Below, one piece after another: positions 45,943 through 56,212 of a stretch of DNA of 64,000 bases (positions within the stretch are counted from its first letter, which is position 1; each line of letters begins with the position of its first letter). The position numbers and the translations under genes were made by a program. A model generated the notes under the pieces. It made no database searches. It worked only from the letters and a program-made list of their open reading frames with translations, and was not told where the DNA came from. This DNA is from Lentinula raphanica. Taxonomy: Eukaryota > Basidiomycota > Agaricomycetes > Agaricales > Omphalotaceae. Where the stretch lies: contig JANVFP010000003.1 in the NCBI GenBank assembly GCA_027919835.1, positions 496,001 through 560,000 of the forward strand, written 5' to 3'.

Positions 45943-47555
45943 ATGCACTTCCACCACCATCATTCCAAAGAGGCCCCAGCAGAACCTGTTCTCACTGTAG
46001 AGAGCTCGTTGGAGACTACGACAACGACAATCACGACGCGTCAGGAATGGATCAGCTCGAAATGTACTGGGAACAAGAAAGCGTTGTTGGTTGGGATAAA
46101 TTACTCGGGGACTGATAGTAAGTTTGTCAATCCCAAGCCAATTCTGTGAATACAAGAGCTTTCCTCATGAGCTCTTGCACTCTTTCTAGGCTCGCTTGAC
46201 GGATGTCACTCCGACGTAACGCGTATGCACAAGTTCATCACTCAAACATATGGGTTTCCGGAAGAGAACATCGTCGTGCTGAAGGATGATAACAAGCTCT
46301 CGCACAAATATCAGCCTACCAAAGCTAACATAGTCAGTGTTCACCGGAACCCATGACTCCTCATAATCTTGTAGTGACTCTTGAATCTAGCTCTACTGGA
46401 TGCAATGGCTCGTAACAGACGCCCAACCGCACGATTCCTTGTTCTTCCACTACTCCGGCCATGGCGGACAACGCACAGACCGAGACGGAGACGAGATCGA
46501 CTACGAGGACGAATGCATATATCCTATAGATTCCATCCCTGTCACAGATGCGTCTGACGAGCAGATCCAAAGCACCCGTGGCAAAGTCATCATCGACGAC
46601 GAGCTCCATCGTTATCTCGTCTCTCCACTCTCCCCAGGCGTCCGTCTGACGGCGATATTCGACTCGTGTCATTCAGGTTCTGTCCTTGATCTGCCCTTCA
46701 TGTACTCTGCAGCTTCGGGAAAGTTGAAGGAAGGCAAGTTCCTCGCAGAGCAGGACGCTTTTGAGAAGGCAGAAGGGACGCGGAAGGGAAGAGGTGTTTT
46801 GGCCGTGGAGAAGACGGAGAAGTGGAAGATTGAGGAAAAGGTGTTTGAGATGAAAGATGTGCTTGAGGCGACGAAGAATATCTTGCATCAGACTGAGGAG
46901 AAATTGTTTGTGGATAAAGATGCGAAGGGAGCGTTGAAGGATCTGGAGAGGCTGGATGGAGTGAAGGCGCATGTGAAGCAGGTTGAACGATTGGAGGAAC
47001 GGAATGAGAGTCTTGCTGATATTGTATATCTCTTCTTTGAATCTGCTACTAGGTTCTTGCAGCTGATGACGCCCACTAGGTGTTGATCTCTGGATGCAAG
47101 GACACGCAAACATCAGCAGATGCATCCGAAGATGGAGTGCCCACTGGCGCTCTCAGTTGGGCACTGATGGCCACTCTGAGTGCGCAAACATTTCCTTTAC
47201 GTATGCCCTGACGTTGTTATTGACGAGCTGGATTTAGAGGAGAATCCGGAACCTACGTACCTCGAGCTTTTGGATGGAAGTGAGTTTGCGGAACTTCTCT
47301 GAGCGTCTGATTACAATCCTGATTGGAGCTGACTTATCCTCTGTGTCCACTACTAGTCCGCGAAAAGGTATGGAGTGATATTCTTACGAACTCAAAACTC
47401 ATATCTGATTACCATCCATTGCAGCTCAAAAGGGAAAAGTACGATCAACTGCCGCAGTTATCGACTGGGCATCCTATGGATTTGAGTGAGTTTCCTATTC
47501 CTTTCTGACTGACAAAAGCTCTGAATGAACTACAGGTGCTGTATTTATTGCCTGA
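45943..47555 (+). CDS. Type I metacaspase
   Basis: Seven or so exons join in frame to a stop at 47553-47555. Metacaspases are Ca2+-dependent Arg/Lys-specific cysteine peptidases (C14 fold) involved in cell death, ageing and protein quality control. The p20 region shows [38 protein letters not shown] with the catalytic His near residue 130, [11 protein letters not shown], and [18 protein letters not shown] with the catalytic Cys near residue 199. A charged insert of about 100 residues follows (the p20-p10 linker). Then [27 protein letters not shown] and YLELLDGIREKLKR of the p10 part. The N-terminal prodomain is short (about 45 residues) and starts with a His run (HFHHHHS) instead of the long Pro/Gln-rich region of many fungal homologues. 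Confidence 0.92.
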
Positions 47556-47746
47556 GAACTACATATCAATGGATTTGTATCTTGCTTGCTGAAATAAGTT
47601 CGATGTGAAGTCATCTCCCGAGGATGAGTATCGAATTCCCGATTTGGTGACGAGTGAGATCACTGTGGCAGTTCGTCTCTTCAACGTCATTATTCCACTC
47701 CTTTATAAAACGGAGGTATTTGATACTCCTTCATTTCTTCATCATC

Positions 47747-48540
47747 ATGCTCAACAATCAACTCACGATACCATTGATACGATTCTCACTATTGTCGTTG
47801 GCCATCAATGGAGTCAACGCTCAGATAACGACAACACGACGAAGGTCATCAGTAGGCGGCATAGTAGCTGGAGTTGTTGTCGGTGAGCATGATGTCAACC
47901 TGCATCATACGACAACTTGACCAATGATTTTGACGAATATACACAGCTTGCCTCATTCTCCTCTGCCTCCTCTCCTTATGTTGTCTCGCCGCCCGTCGAC
48001 GAAGAAGGATGCGAAACAACCCAGGCTACGCTAGTGGAGGATATAATACCGGAACTGGTGGCATGCCCCTGTTCGGTCCTGGAGGGATGTTCCCATTTGG
48101 CGGAAAGAGGAATAACAACAACTACAACAATTACAACCAAAACCAAAACGGCACGGCGTTCAACCCGCAACAACAGCAACCTGGTGGTGTTGGTGGTGGA
48201 TTTGGCGGTGGATACGCGAATAATAACTATAACTCATACCCTGGTGAAACCGGTGTAGGCGGAGGATATGATACATCGAATCAGACAGGAGTAGCGCCGC
48301 CGCCGCCGTATGGGAAGGAAGGAGCGGGATATGCTCCGGTATGTCGTTTTCTTTTTGGGACAGCTACGTCGTTCCCGATTCTTAATCTGGTTCTTTCGTA
48401 TAGCCACCAGGAGCTCCACCACCTGCACATGTAGCTGTAAGTCGTCATGTTTTCTCAATGTAACCTTTTGGAAATCTCATTGCTATGCGATTGTTCAGGG
48501 TGGCCAGAGTGACCGGTTTGTTGGTGGTTTCAGGACGTAG
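47747..48540 (+). CDS. Single-pass membrane protein with Gly/Asn-rich tail
   Basis: Exons from the ATG at 47747. The signal peptide is FSLLSLAINGVNA, followed by a short extracellular part (QITTTRRRSSVGG). A transmembrane helix is completed across the first intron (IVAGVVVACLILLCLLSLCC), then an RRRRR stop-transfer signal. The cytosolic tail is Gly/Asn/Gln/Pro-rich (NTGTGGMPLFGPGG, FGGKRNNNNYNNYN, PQQQQPGG), then PPPPYGKEGAGYAPPPG, APPPAHVA and a last exon GGQSDRFVGGFR. Type I topology is expected. It resembles in layout, exon pattern and tail motifs (GYAPPPG) the gene at 48942-49823, which runs toward it, so the two look like an inverted duplicate pair. The start lies about 190 bp after the metacaspase stop. 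Function unknown. Confidence 0.65.
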
Positions 48541-48941
48541 AGTCCCTCGGTTGTGTTTTTTATCCGTGGATACCCCTGCTTTCTGGGTGCTTTCTTGGAT
48601 GTCTTCAGTCTTATGCTAAACGATAATTAATACGACAAAGAACTCTGCAAAATTGTATATGTAGGATATCACAAATGAACGATTGATTCCAAGCCTTGAG
48701 GACTCATCAATCCATTTGTTGAGGAAGTACGGTTCAAGCATATAGTATAACGTAGACATATGATTCAAGCAAGCGTTACACGGTTCGAGGAGATATAGAG
48801 CAAAGTAAAAGTAAGTACCAGTGAGTTTCCTGAGGTGCAGATACAGATTGAGGATGAGACGATACATTATCCGAAGCAAGACGGGGTTACAACGAGAATT
48901 TGATAAAGCAATAAGTAGAGAGTGGTCTGACTATTATGAGA
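48541..48941. other. Convergent 3' region
   Basis: About 400 bp between the two converging membrane-protein genes. AT-rich, no gene seen. Confidence 0.45.
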
Positions 48942-49823
48942 TTACGCTTTATTATCTACATGCGCCTGCGGAGGTGGTCCAGGTGGCTACGAAAGGAACG
49001 ATGAGAAAAAAGCACTAAATGAGGACCAAGACACCTACAGGGAGATATCCATCATACGCTGGCGACTGCAACCCAGCGGGAGTTGCAGAAGCAGGCTATC
49101 CCAATCGATCAGCTCGTTGGACATGTAGAATGACCTCGAGAGATGTACATACGGAATGATAGTATGAAGCTTCACCATACCCAGCGCCGTATCCCATATG
49201 CGAAGGCGGTGGTCCGGGAGGCTAAATGAATGCAAGAAATGTGTAAGCATCGAATGAACACGGATTGATACGGAAAGAGGGGTAGAAACAATCAATGTCT
49301 CGCACGAGACATGGGCAAAGTGGGAAGCGCAGCAGTCGAGTGAACCCGGAATGTGGTAATCATAAAGCACTTTTAGAATGCAGTAGAGCAAAGTAACGTA
49401 CCGGAGCATAGCCTCCATTCCCATACGCCCCGTCCTTCTGAGGCGTTCCGGTCGGTGGAGAGAAAGCGGCAGGATCGTATCCCTGCTGCGCATACGGGTA
49501 TGATCCTGGAGGGGGTGGTGAGCTCCAGTATCCAGGAGGTGGTGGAGGTCTCGTCAAGACGATGTTCTGCTGGTTGAATCTTCGTCTTTGTCTTCTCCTG
49601 TAAGACATCGAGAGGAGAGCTAATGCGATGAGGAATAGAACGACTGCCAGATAGTTGTTAAGTCTGTCGAGTCTCATTGGACGTAAGTATAAAACATACC
49701 AACGACGACCGCCGCTATGATCCTCGTTGTGTTATCGTGATGAAAGTCATCGTCGTTCCCGAATTGAGCGTTAGCTGGTAAAGAGACGAAGACGATTAAT
49801 GAGACGATGGGCAGAATGGTCAT
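48942..49823 (-). CDS. Single-pass membrane protein with Pro-rich tail
   Basis: From the ATG at 49823: signal peptide (MTILPIVSLIVFVSLPANA), a short acidic extracellular part (QFGNDDDFHHDNTTR), and a transmembrane helix completed across the first intron (IIAAVVV, then VVLFLIALALLSMSY), followed by RRRQRRRF. The tail is Pro/Tyr/Gly-rich: RPPPPPGYWSSPPPPGSY, GTPQKDGAYGNGGYAP, then PPGPPPSHMGYGAGYGEAS and a last exon PPGPPPQAHVDNKA ending at 48942. Exon borders in the tail are my best fit; other splice choices exist. It is a paralogue in layout of the gene at 47747-48540, in the opposite direction. Pro-rich tails of this kind often bind SH3 or WW domains; here that is only inference. Confidence 0.6.
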
Positions 49824-50198
49824 GGTTAACCAGTAAGGAGTAATTTGGTGTAGGTAAGCGCCCGTTAGTAGTATCTCAGAAGAATGACGCTATAGCACGT
49901 GACATGCCGTTCTGTGCCGTTGGATCTAGAGGCGCCCAGCGCGAGCCTCTGAACTTTGAAGCGAGTCTTCGTCGTTCGACCTTCGCTGCGCTGCGACTTC
50001 ACTCGAAACGACGCAATAAACGTCAAGCGTGAATACACAATACCATTTACAAGTCCACTACAAATTCTCACAGATATACAGCTTCAAGATACACTTCTAC
50101 ATCATCTTCTCCAAGTCTCAAGCCGTGTACTCCTCGCTCACTAACTTCAAACTTGTGTTACTTCAAATCAGCCCAGAGAACAGCTTAGAACTCAAGGA
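49824..50198. other. Intergenic, start of duplicated unit 1
   Basis: Contains the promoter of the membrane-protein gene. From about 49925 (TCTAGAGGCGCCCAGCGCGA) the sequence is shared with about 55501 (TCTAGAGACGCCCAGTGCGA), the start of the second copy of the duplicated unit. Confidence 0.5.
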
Positions 50199-50624
50199 TT
50201 ATCGGTCCTTCGTGTATGTCGGAGGTGGAGCTTCCGGTGCTTCGACTTACAATGGCACAATCAGCACTTCGTACGGGCATTCTCAACATAAAGAAAACCT
50301 CCCTCACCTTCATATTCGTTCAATCCATCCTTCTCATCCAATAACAGCTTCGATCCTCCCATGTTTGATCCCGGTCCCAATCCTGATTGTACACCACCAC
50401 CGTTAAGCCCATGCTCAAGATCCAATGGCGCACCCGTCTCCTGTCCTCCTCGCTCGTTCAATTGATTTCGAGGGACCCGTTCCCGACCACAGGTACCGAA
50501 GCAGCGAGAACAACAGAGGAAGCAGCCCACACAGCAGCTGTAACACATCCATCTGTCCTTTCCACCTCTTCTTTGAGGTTGTACTGCCTCATCCGAGTCC
50601 GGAACTGGTTTACTCTCGACTGGG
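50199..50624 (-). CDS. Small Cys-rich protein, copy 1 (5' end unresolved)
   Basis: Two certain exons: 50624-50308 and 50245-50199. The coding frame starts inside an exon (SKPVPDSDEAVQPQRRGGK) and continues to a Cys cluster, MCYSCCVGCFLCCSRC, then FGTCGRERVPRNQLNERG, a Gly/Asp-rich middle, and after the intron VEAPEAPPPTYTKDR. Conservation of the frame, the splice sites and the final exon in copy 2 supports both genes. An upstream first exon may start at 51034 (MFSETSSAELSAL), with a counterpart MFTGTNNAESPAP in copy 2, but I could not join it in phase. An ATG within the Cys cluster (50548) is an alternative start. The run of cysteines could be palmitoylated or bind metal; family unknown. Confidence 0.55.
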
Positions 50625-51128
50625 CTGTTAACTGTGATCTACGAGAAGTATGCGACGAATGGTGGAATTATTTGAGCAGACAAAGTTTGAAGGAAGGATA
50701 AGTAAGTTCGACCTACTTGCATATGTTGTAGTTTGGTTCTTACTGATGTGGCTGATACCGCCCGTGGTGCTTTGTTTTATTAGTTCAATATATCAGTTGG
50801 CTATCAGTGTTTCAATTGCTGCGCGCCATAGCTGTATTACCCATGAAAGCATTGATTCATATGTCCGCTGGACTGATCACAAGGCTCAAGGAACTTCAAG
50901 GAAAGACAAAGGTCAAGATTCGCATAGATTGAGACTTTTACACTGGGAGGAAGGAAAATATTCGGAGGGTTGGAATTGGAAAATGGATAGGTAGGCAACG
51001 CGGACAACTCTGCGCTGCTAGTTTCTGAGAACATCTTCCACTCGGTTCGTCCTTTTCACCGTTGTCGTTAGCACTATTTTTAAGATTCTGATGTAGCCTT
51101 TACAGCACCTTCGCAATTGAGCTACCTG
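50625..51128. other. Upstream part of Cys-rich copy 1
   Basis: Includes a possible first exon ending its start at 51034 (minus) and the spacer that leads to the foldback insertion site. The sequence is shared with 56213-56690 in unit 2. Confidence 0.4.
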
Positions 51129-51136
51129 AAACCTAT

Positions 51137-52246
51137 CACCTCATGTGTCCAATTGATGACATATATATAAGCCGCTGATGTACCTATCAGCCGCTTATAT
51201 ATAAGTCACTTTTGCCCGTGCCTGGCAAACCGATGCTTTTCTCAAACTCACTTACCAAAAACCTAAGTAATAACACAGTGGAATGTAGACCAATCTTCGT
51301 GAGCTCAAGTGTAAACCAATGGCAGCATTGTGCTCTGTATTGTGTATAAGTTATGAGGCTTCAAAAGGCTAGAATCTCAATTGAATCACATAGACATCTC
51401 TCCACTGTGGTACAAGGAGGAGAGTATGGTCATAGCTCAGTGAGTTTTTGACCAGCTCTTTTCGTCTTGTGCCCATCTGACAGTGCCTCTCAAGCTCTCT
51501 GGAGTATGCAAGTTACAAGGCAGTGGATGGCTTGATCATCAAGAACCACCTTACTTACTCTGAATGGTACAAGGAGAAAAGGGTAGTCATATCTAAGCGA
51601 GTCTTTGACCGTTCTGCTCCGTCTTTGGCGCGTCAGAAAGCTTGCATTAAGTACTTTTATGCACGCAAGGCGCGAGACGGCGGGCAGCTTCGCGACTGTA
51701 TGACATGCAGATCTTCTTTGACAGGTACAAGGAGGAAAGGACAGTCATAGCTCGGTGTGTTTTTAATTGTTTTGCTTCATTCTTTCCACGTTCGAGAGCT
51801 CTCATTGTATATAGCTGAGTGTATGAGTCGCATGGCCGCGAGCATTCTCGTTGTTGAATGGCAAGCAAATTTCGGCTGACAGGTACAAGGAGGAAATGAC
51901 AGCTATAACTCGGTGAGCTTTGGGCCATTTTAGATCGCGCCTTGCGCGTTATGGATCCTCTATTAGGTGGAATAAGGTGTGTAAGTATCGAGCTGACGAA
52001 CGCTTTCGTGATGAATTGACACATAGATCTTCTCGGACAGGTACAAGGAGGAGAGAACCATCATAACTCAACGATTTCTTGACCTTTTCCAGTCGTTCTT
52101 TGCGCGTTAGGAGGCCTCAGATGAGTGTTTTCAAGTATCTAAACCGCAAGGTGCTAAACATCTCCCTGATCGAATGCCGGGTAGATCTTGCTTGACAGGT
52201 ACAAGGAGGAAAGAGCAGTCATAACTCAGTGAGTTCTTAACCGTTT
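51137..52246 (+). repeat. Left arm of the foldback element
   Basis: An inverted copy of 53179-54288. Near its outer end lies a small hairpin, TATATATAAGCCGCTGA then TCAGCCGCTTATATATA (about 51163-51205). From about 51410 inward it is a tandem repeat array. Confidence 0.9.
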
Positions 52247-52560
52247 CCATTCGTTCATTGTGCGTTAAAAAGCACTCATCTGGTATCTTTTGTATTCCAA
52301 GCCACGAGGCAGTGAATGGCTTCATGACACAAGAATGGACTTCACTTATTTGACAGGTACAAGCAGGGAAAGGTAGTCATAACCCAGCAAGATTTTGACC
52401 AATTCCTTTGGTTATTTGCATGTTGGAGCACTCACATGTAGTAGTATTGAGCGTCCACATTGTGAGGCAGCAGACAGATTTGACATCGAATGACAAGCAG
52501 GTTTCTTTTAATTTGTACTAGGTCCAGGCTGGAAACAGACATAGCTTGATGAGTTTGCGA
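51411..52560 (+). repeat. 158-bp tandem repeat array
   Basis: The marker TACAAGGAGGAAAG-like word, followed by GTCATAACTCAGTGAG-like sequence, starts at 51411, 51568, 51726, 51884, 52042, 52200, 52358 and, degenerate, 52515. The spacing is 157-158 bp with great regularity while the units differ by many substitutions. The inverted counterpart runs from about 53060 to 54015. Confidence 0.85.
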
Positions 52561-53178
52561 GAGCTTTATGCTGCCACTGGTGCATTTGAAAGGGCTTACT
52601 GGATACTATTATTGGTGAAAGATACAAGATAAGAGTTCTATTACAGAAATATGAAGTAGTGCAGGAAAGATGGAAAGATGGGTAAGTCTCACATAGTGAA
52701 ATTAAGTTGAACGCCAAATCATGTTTTCAAGTTCATCCTAAGGCAATCTTTTTGAGAATATCTCTTCGGCACCTTCTCCCTCTGCCTCAAAAATTCACAT
52801 ACATGAAGCTCATAGCTGAACCAATGTACTGGTATAGTTTGAAGGGGTCATGATGAAAATGAGCTTCAATATTAAATGGGCAAAAGTCAAACTTTATTTT
52901 CAGAGACCGAGATATTTATGTACCTCTAGATGGTACTTAATGATAAGGCCCTCGGCCGCTCTGCAGCTTACAGCAATGATAGGGTGTATCAAATCCTGCA
53001 TGATGAATCAGAAATGAAAGGATCCATTCACAAGCTCAACAAGCTATGACTATCCTCGTTAGCTTGTACCCTGTTGAAAAGTCTGCTTGCCATTCAATGA
53101 TGAATTAGTCTGCTGTCTCACAGTTTGTGCACTTGAAAGTAACTAGTATAAGCTTGCTGACGCGCGATAGACGACTGA

Positions 53179-54288
53179 AAACGGTTAAGAACTCACTGAG
53201 TTATGACTGCTCTTTCCTCCTTGTACCTGTCAAGCAAGATCTACCCGGCATTCGATCAGGGAGATGTTTAGCACCTTGCGGTTTAGATACTTGAAAACAC
53301 TCATCTGAGGCCTCCTAACGCGCAAAGAACGACTGGAAAAGGTCAAGAAATCGTTGAGTTATGATGGTTCTCTCCTCCTTGTACCTGTCCGAGAAGATCT
53401 ATGTGTCAATTCATCACGAAAGCGTTCGTCAGCTCGATACTTACACACCTTATTCCACCTAATAGAGGATCCATAACGCGCAAGGCGCGATCTAAAATGG
53501 CCCAAAGCTCACCGAGTTATAGCTGTCATTTCCTCCTTGTACCTGTCAGCCGAAATTTGCTCGCCATTCAACAACGAGAATGCTCGCGGCCATGCGACTC
53601 ATACACTCAGCTATATACAATGAGAGCTCTCGAACGTGGAAAGAATGAAGCAAAACAATTAAAAACACACCGAGCTATGACTGTCCTTTCCTCCTTGTAC
53701 CTGTCAAAGAAGATCTGCATGTCATACAGTCGCGAAGCTGCCCGCCGTCTCGCGCCTTGCGTGCATAAAAGTACTTAATGCAAGCTTTCTGACGCGCCAA
53801 AGACGGAGCAGAACGGTCAAAGACTCGCTTAGATATGACTACCCTTTTCTCCTTGTACCATTCAGAGTAAGTAAGGTGGTTCTTGATGATCAAGCCATCC
53901 ACTGCCTTGTAACTTGCATACTCCAGAGAGCTTGAGAGGCACTGTCAGATGGGCACAAGACGAAAAGAGCTGGTCAAAAACTCACTGAGCTATGACCATA
54001 CTCTCCTCCTTGTACCACAGTGGAGAGATGTCTATGTGATTCAATTGAGATTCTAGCCTTTTGAAGCCTCATAACTTATACACAATACAGAGCACAATGC
54101 TGCCATTGGTTTACACTTGAGCTCACGAAGATTGGTCTACATTCCACTGTGTTATTACTTAGGTTTTCGGTAAGTGAGTTTGGGAAAAGCATCGGTTTGC
54201 CAGGCACGGGCAAAAGTGACTTATATATAAGCGGCTGATAGGTACATCAGCGGCTTATATATATGTCATCAATTGGACACATGAGGTG
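53179..54288 (-). repeat. Right arm of the foldback element
   Basis: An inverted copy of 51137-52246. The repeat array continues one diverged unit further inward (marker near 53068) before the unique centre. Confidence 0.9.
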
Positions 54289-54495
54289 AAACCTATTTCA
54301 TCATTCATGTTCAATCACCTTATTACTGATTGTGAGTATATATGATACAACACAGCCTCTGCAAATCCTGAACCTCCGTATTATTAGTGGCAAAGGGCGT
54401 CGCTGAACTCACTCCATTCAGATATCGCTCTTGTAAAAAACCGATGCAAAAACGTGTAAAATGCACATTTGTATCGTCAACTGAAATCTCGTGGC

Positions 54496-54503
54496 TTAAA
54501 TAC
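54496..54503 (+). promoter_or_regulatory. TATA-like box of DUF6593-like gene 1
   Basis: TTAAATAC, about 33 bp before the ATG, within ATCTCGTGGCTTAAATACT. The same block occurs before gene 2 (56917), and a TGCAAAAACGTGTA motif lies further upstream in both. Confidence 0.5.
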
Positions 54504-54536
54504 TGAAGCCATCGCCAACCCTTCCCAAGTACAGAC

Positions 54537-55249
54537 ATGGAATTCACCCTCTCTGACATCCATCCGTACGACTCCACCTTCAGCATCACCACCCAGAATG
54601 GGTCGATGAACCCGATGTTCATTGCAGGTATGGGACACGGCTTGACAGGCCGGATGCATGTCACGATATACCGAGTCGGAGATGCAGCCGATTCGAATGA
54701 TCATGTTCCTCCTGTAGGTGAGGTTCGTCTGAACAGGCTAGCGGGAGATCAGGTCTTTGTAAGAGGACGTGAGATGAATATCGTCGATCATGGATTGGCG
54801 TGGAGGTCAGTCTCATTCACTGCAACGAACAAAGACGTCGCGTCGACTCGGTTTACTGCAGCGAGTATGATTCACTTACTTACCTCATTGGTTGTAGATC
54901 ACTCGACTTCATAGCCTCGAATGGTAGAACATATAAATGGGATGCATCTGGGACCCACGACTTCAATGTAAGCTGTCTTCTCCTCTCGGTTACATAAAAT
55001 CGTTGCGTTCGCCGTCGAAACATGAGCTTACCTATACTCTCTGTGTAGCTTGAGACGCACCAAGGTCAAGTGATCGCTGCGTTCGATGGTGGTCACAGGC
55101 ATCTGTTCTCATCGAACGAGCAAGCTACGTTGATAATCCATAACCCTGGAGAGCTCGCGCTAGAGGATATCATCACGACGCTGGTGTATGTGACAAGGAG
55201 AAGAGAGGTAACAAAGTCGGTTGTGCATACGGCGATAATAGCAGGATAA
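54537..55249 (+). CDS. DUF6593-like protein, copy 1
   Basis: Three exons (54537-54805, 54898-54967, 55049-55249) give about 179 residues. The N-terminus is MEFTLSDIHPYDSTF, with SMNPMFIAGMGHGLTGR, VRLNRLAGDQVFVRG and VDHGLAWR. The second and third exons read FIASNGRTYKWDASG, LETHQGQVIAAFDGGHRH, and LALEDIITTLVYVTRRRE. The order of a short beta-rich start, the SNGRTYKW element and a final hydrophobic helix (IITTLVY) before Arg/Glu fits DUF6593, a family expanded in mushrooms with no known function. No signal peptide. The end differs from copy 2 by a longer tail (SVVHTAIIAG). Confidence 0.75.
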
Positions 55250-55782
55250 ACAGAGGTCATGATCGAAGAGACCGAACTTTTTGTGTCCATAACTTACGCA
55301 TAATCCAACACGACAATGCCGCACTATCGTCGCGAAGACACAACGGTTTTAAACCTATTCGACGACGGCTACCTCCCTGGTCTCTTTGTCAGACTGATCG
55401 TACTACGGCCAAGACGACATTTTAACCACGCAGCTTACACCAGTTTTTACACAGTAACAGCGCTCGTACATATATGCCGGTCCCTTTGCCGCACAACAGA
55501 TCTAGAGACGCCCAGTGCGAGCCTCAACTTTATTGGCTGCTGCCATTCATGGTCACCTCGAAATGTCGAGCGTGAATAGGTGTGGATACACAATACCATA
55601 TACAAGCTCACTACAAACCCTCAACTATATACCGCTTCAAGATGAACTTCTACATTCAAATCGTCATCAAGTCCGACCAAGCCATGCACTTCTCGCTCAC
55701 AACTTCAAATTTAGTCCTCATGATCTCACCCTTGCTCTTGCAATACTCGAGAACAGGCCGGAGGACACGAATTCAAGGCTGC
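55250..55782. other. Junction between duplicated units
   Basis: Holds the 3' flank of the first DUF6593-like gene and, from about 55501, the start of unit 2. No separate gene seen. Confidence 0.45.
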
Positions 55783-56212
55783 TTAAGGAAGATCTTTCTT
55801 CGTGTATGCTGGAGGTGGAGATTCCGGTGCTTCAATTTCCAATGGCATAATCAGCAATCTGTCCTGGCGTCATCAACGCGGAAAAAAGTTATCCTTACCT
55901 TCGTATTCGTTCAATCCATCCTTCTTATCCAATGACAGCTTCGATCCTCTCATGTTCGACCCCGGGTCCATATCTGATTGTACACCACCACCGTTGAGCC
56001 CATGTTCAAGATCCAATTGTGCATTGGTCTCCTGTCCTCGCTCATTCAATTGATTTCGAGGGACTCGTTTCCGACCGCAGGTACCAAAGCAGCGAGAGAA
56101 ACAGAGGAAACAGCCCACACAGCAACTGTAACACATCCATCTGTCCTTTCCACCTCGTTTTTGAGGCTGTACTGCCGTATCCGAATCCGGAACTGGTTTG
56201 CTATCTGCTGGG
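55783..56212 (-). CDS. Small Cys-rich protein, copy 2 (5' end unresolved)
   Basis: Exons 56212-55899 and 55829-55783 match copy 1 in phase and layout; the final exon is 47 nt in both. Residues include SKPVPDSDTAVQPQKRGGK, MCYSCCVGCFLCFSRC, FGTCGRKRVPRNQLNERG, and APESPPPAYTKKDLP at the end. One cysteine of the cluster in copy 1 is Phe here. A candidate first exon near 56601 (MFTGTNNAESPAP) could not be joined in phase. Function unknown. Confidence 0.55.

Larger units (their letters stand above)
51137..54288. mobile_element. 3152-bp foldback element with 1.11-kb inverted arms
   Basis: The two ends are inverted copies starting CACCTCATGTGTCCAATTG. The arms (51137-52246 and 53179-54288) have equal length with no indels, and I counted only two mismatches between them (both within the outer 200 bp), about 99.8% identity. 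The same 8 bases AAACCTAT flank the element (51129-51136 and 54289-54296), and unit 2 of the surrounding duplication lacks the insertion. The arms consist largely of 158-bp tandem repeats; about 0.93 kb separates them. No transposase frame is present, so it must be mobilised in trans. The 8-bp duplication fits hAT-like or related transposases; the exact class is open. Confidence 0.9.
49925..55250. repeat. Tandem segment duplication, unit 1 (split by the foldback element)
   Basis: Contains a Cys-rich gene (minus), the foldback element and a DUF6593-like gene (plus). Without the element and one target copy it is about 2.17 kb, close to the 2.14 kb of unit 2 (55501-57640), and matches it along its length with moderate divergence, including coding exons, introns and spacers. 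Confidence 0.8.

Noticed and set aside
51523..51750. Open frame of 75 codons, repeated inverted at 53675-53902
   Set aside because: It lies inside the foldback arm, crosses two 158-bp repeat units and has no start context or domain; identity between the two is explained by the inverted arms.
51647..52024. Open frame of 125 codons on the minus strand, repeated at 53401-53778
   Set aside because: Also repeat-array sequence. The frame stays open because the unit lengths and stops happen to allow it; no transposase-like residues.
51137..54288. Centromere-like satellite or CRISPR array
   Set aside because: The repeats are bounded by terminal inverted repeats and an 8-bp target duplication, so they are part of one inserted element; unit length and divergence do not fit CRISPR, and this is a eukaryote.
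51137..54288. Helitron
   Set aside because: A precise 8-bp duplication and long inverted ends do not fit rolling-circle insertion between A and T.
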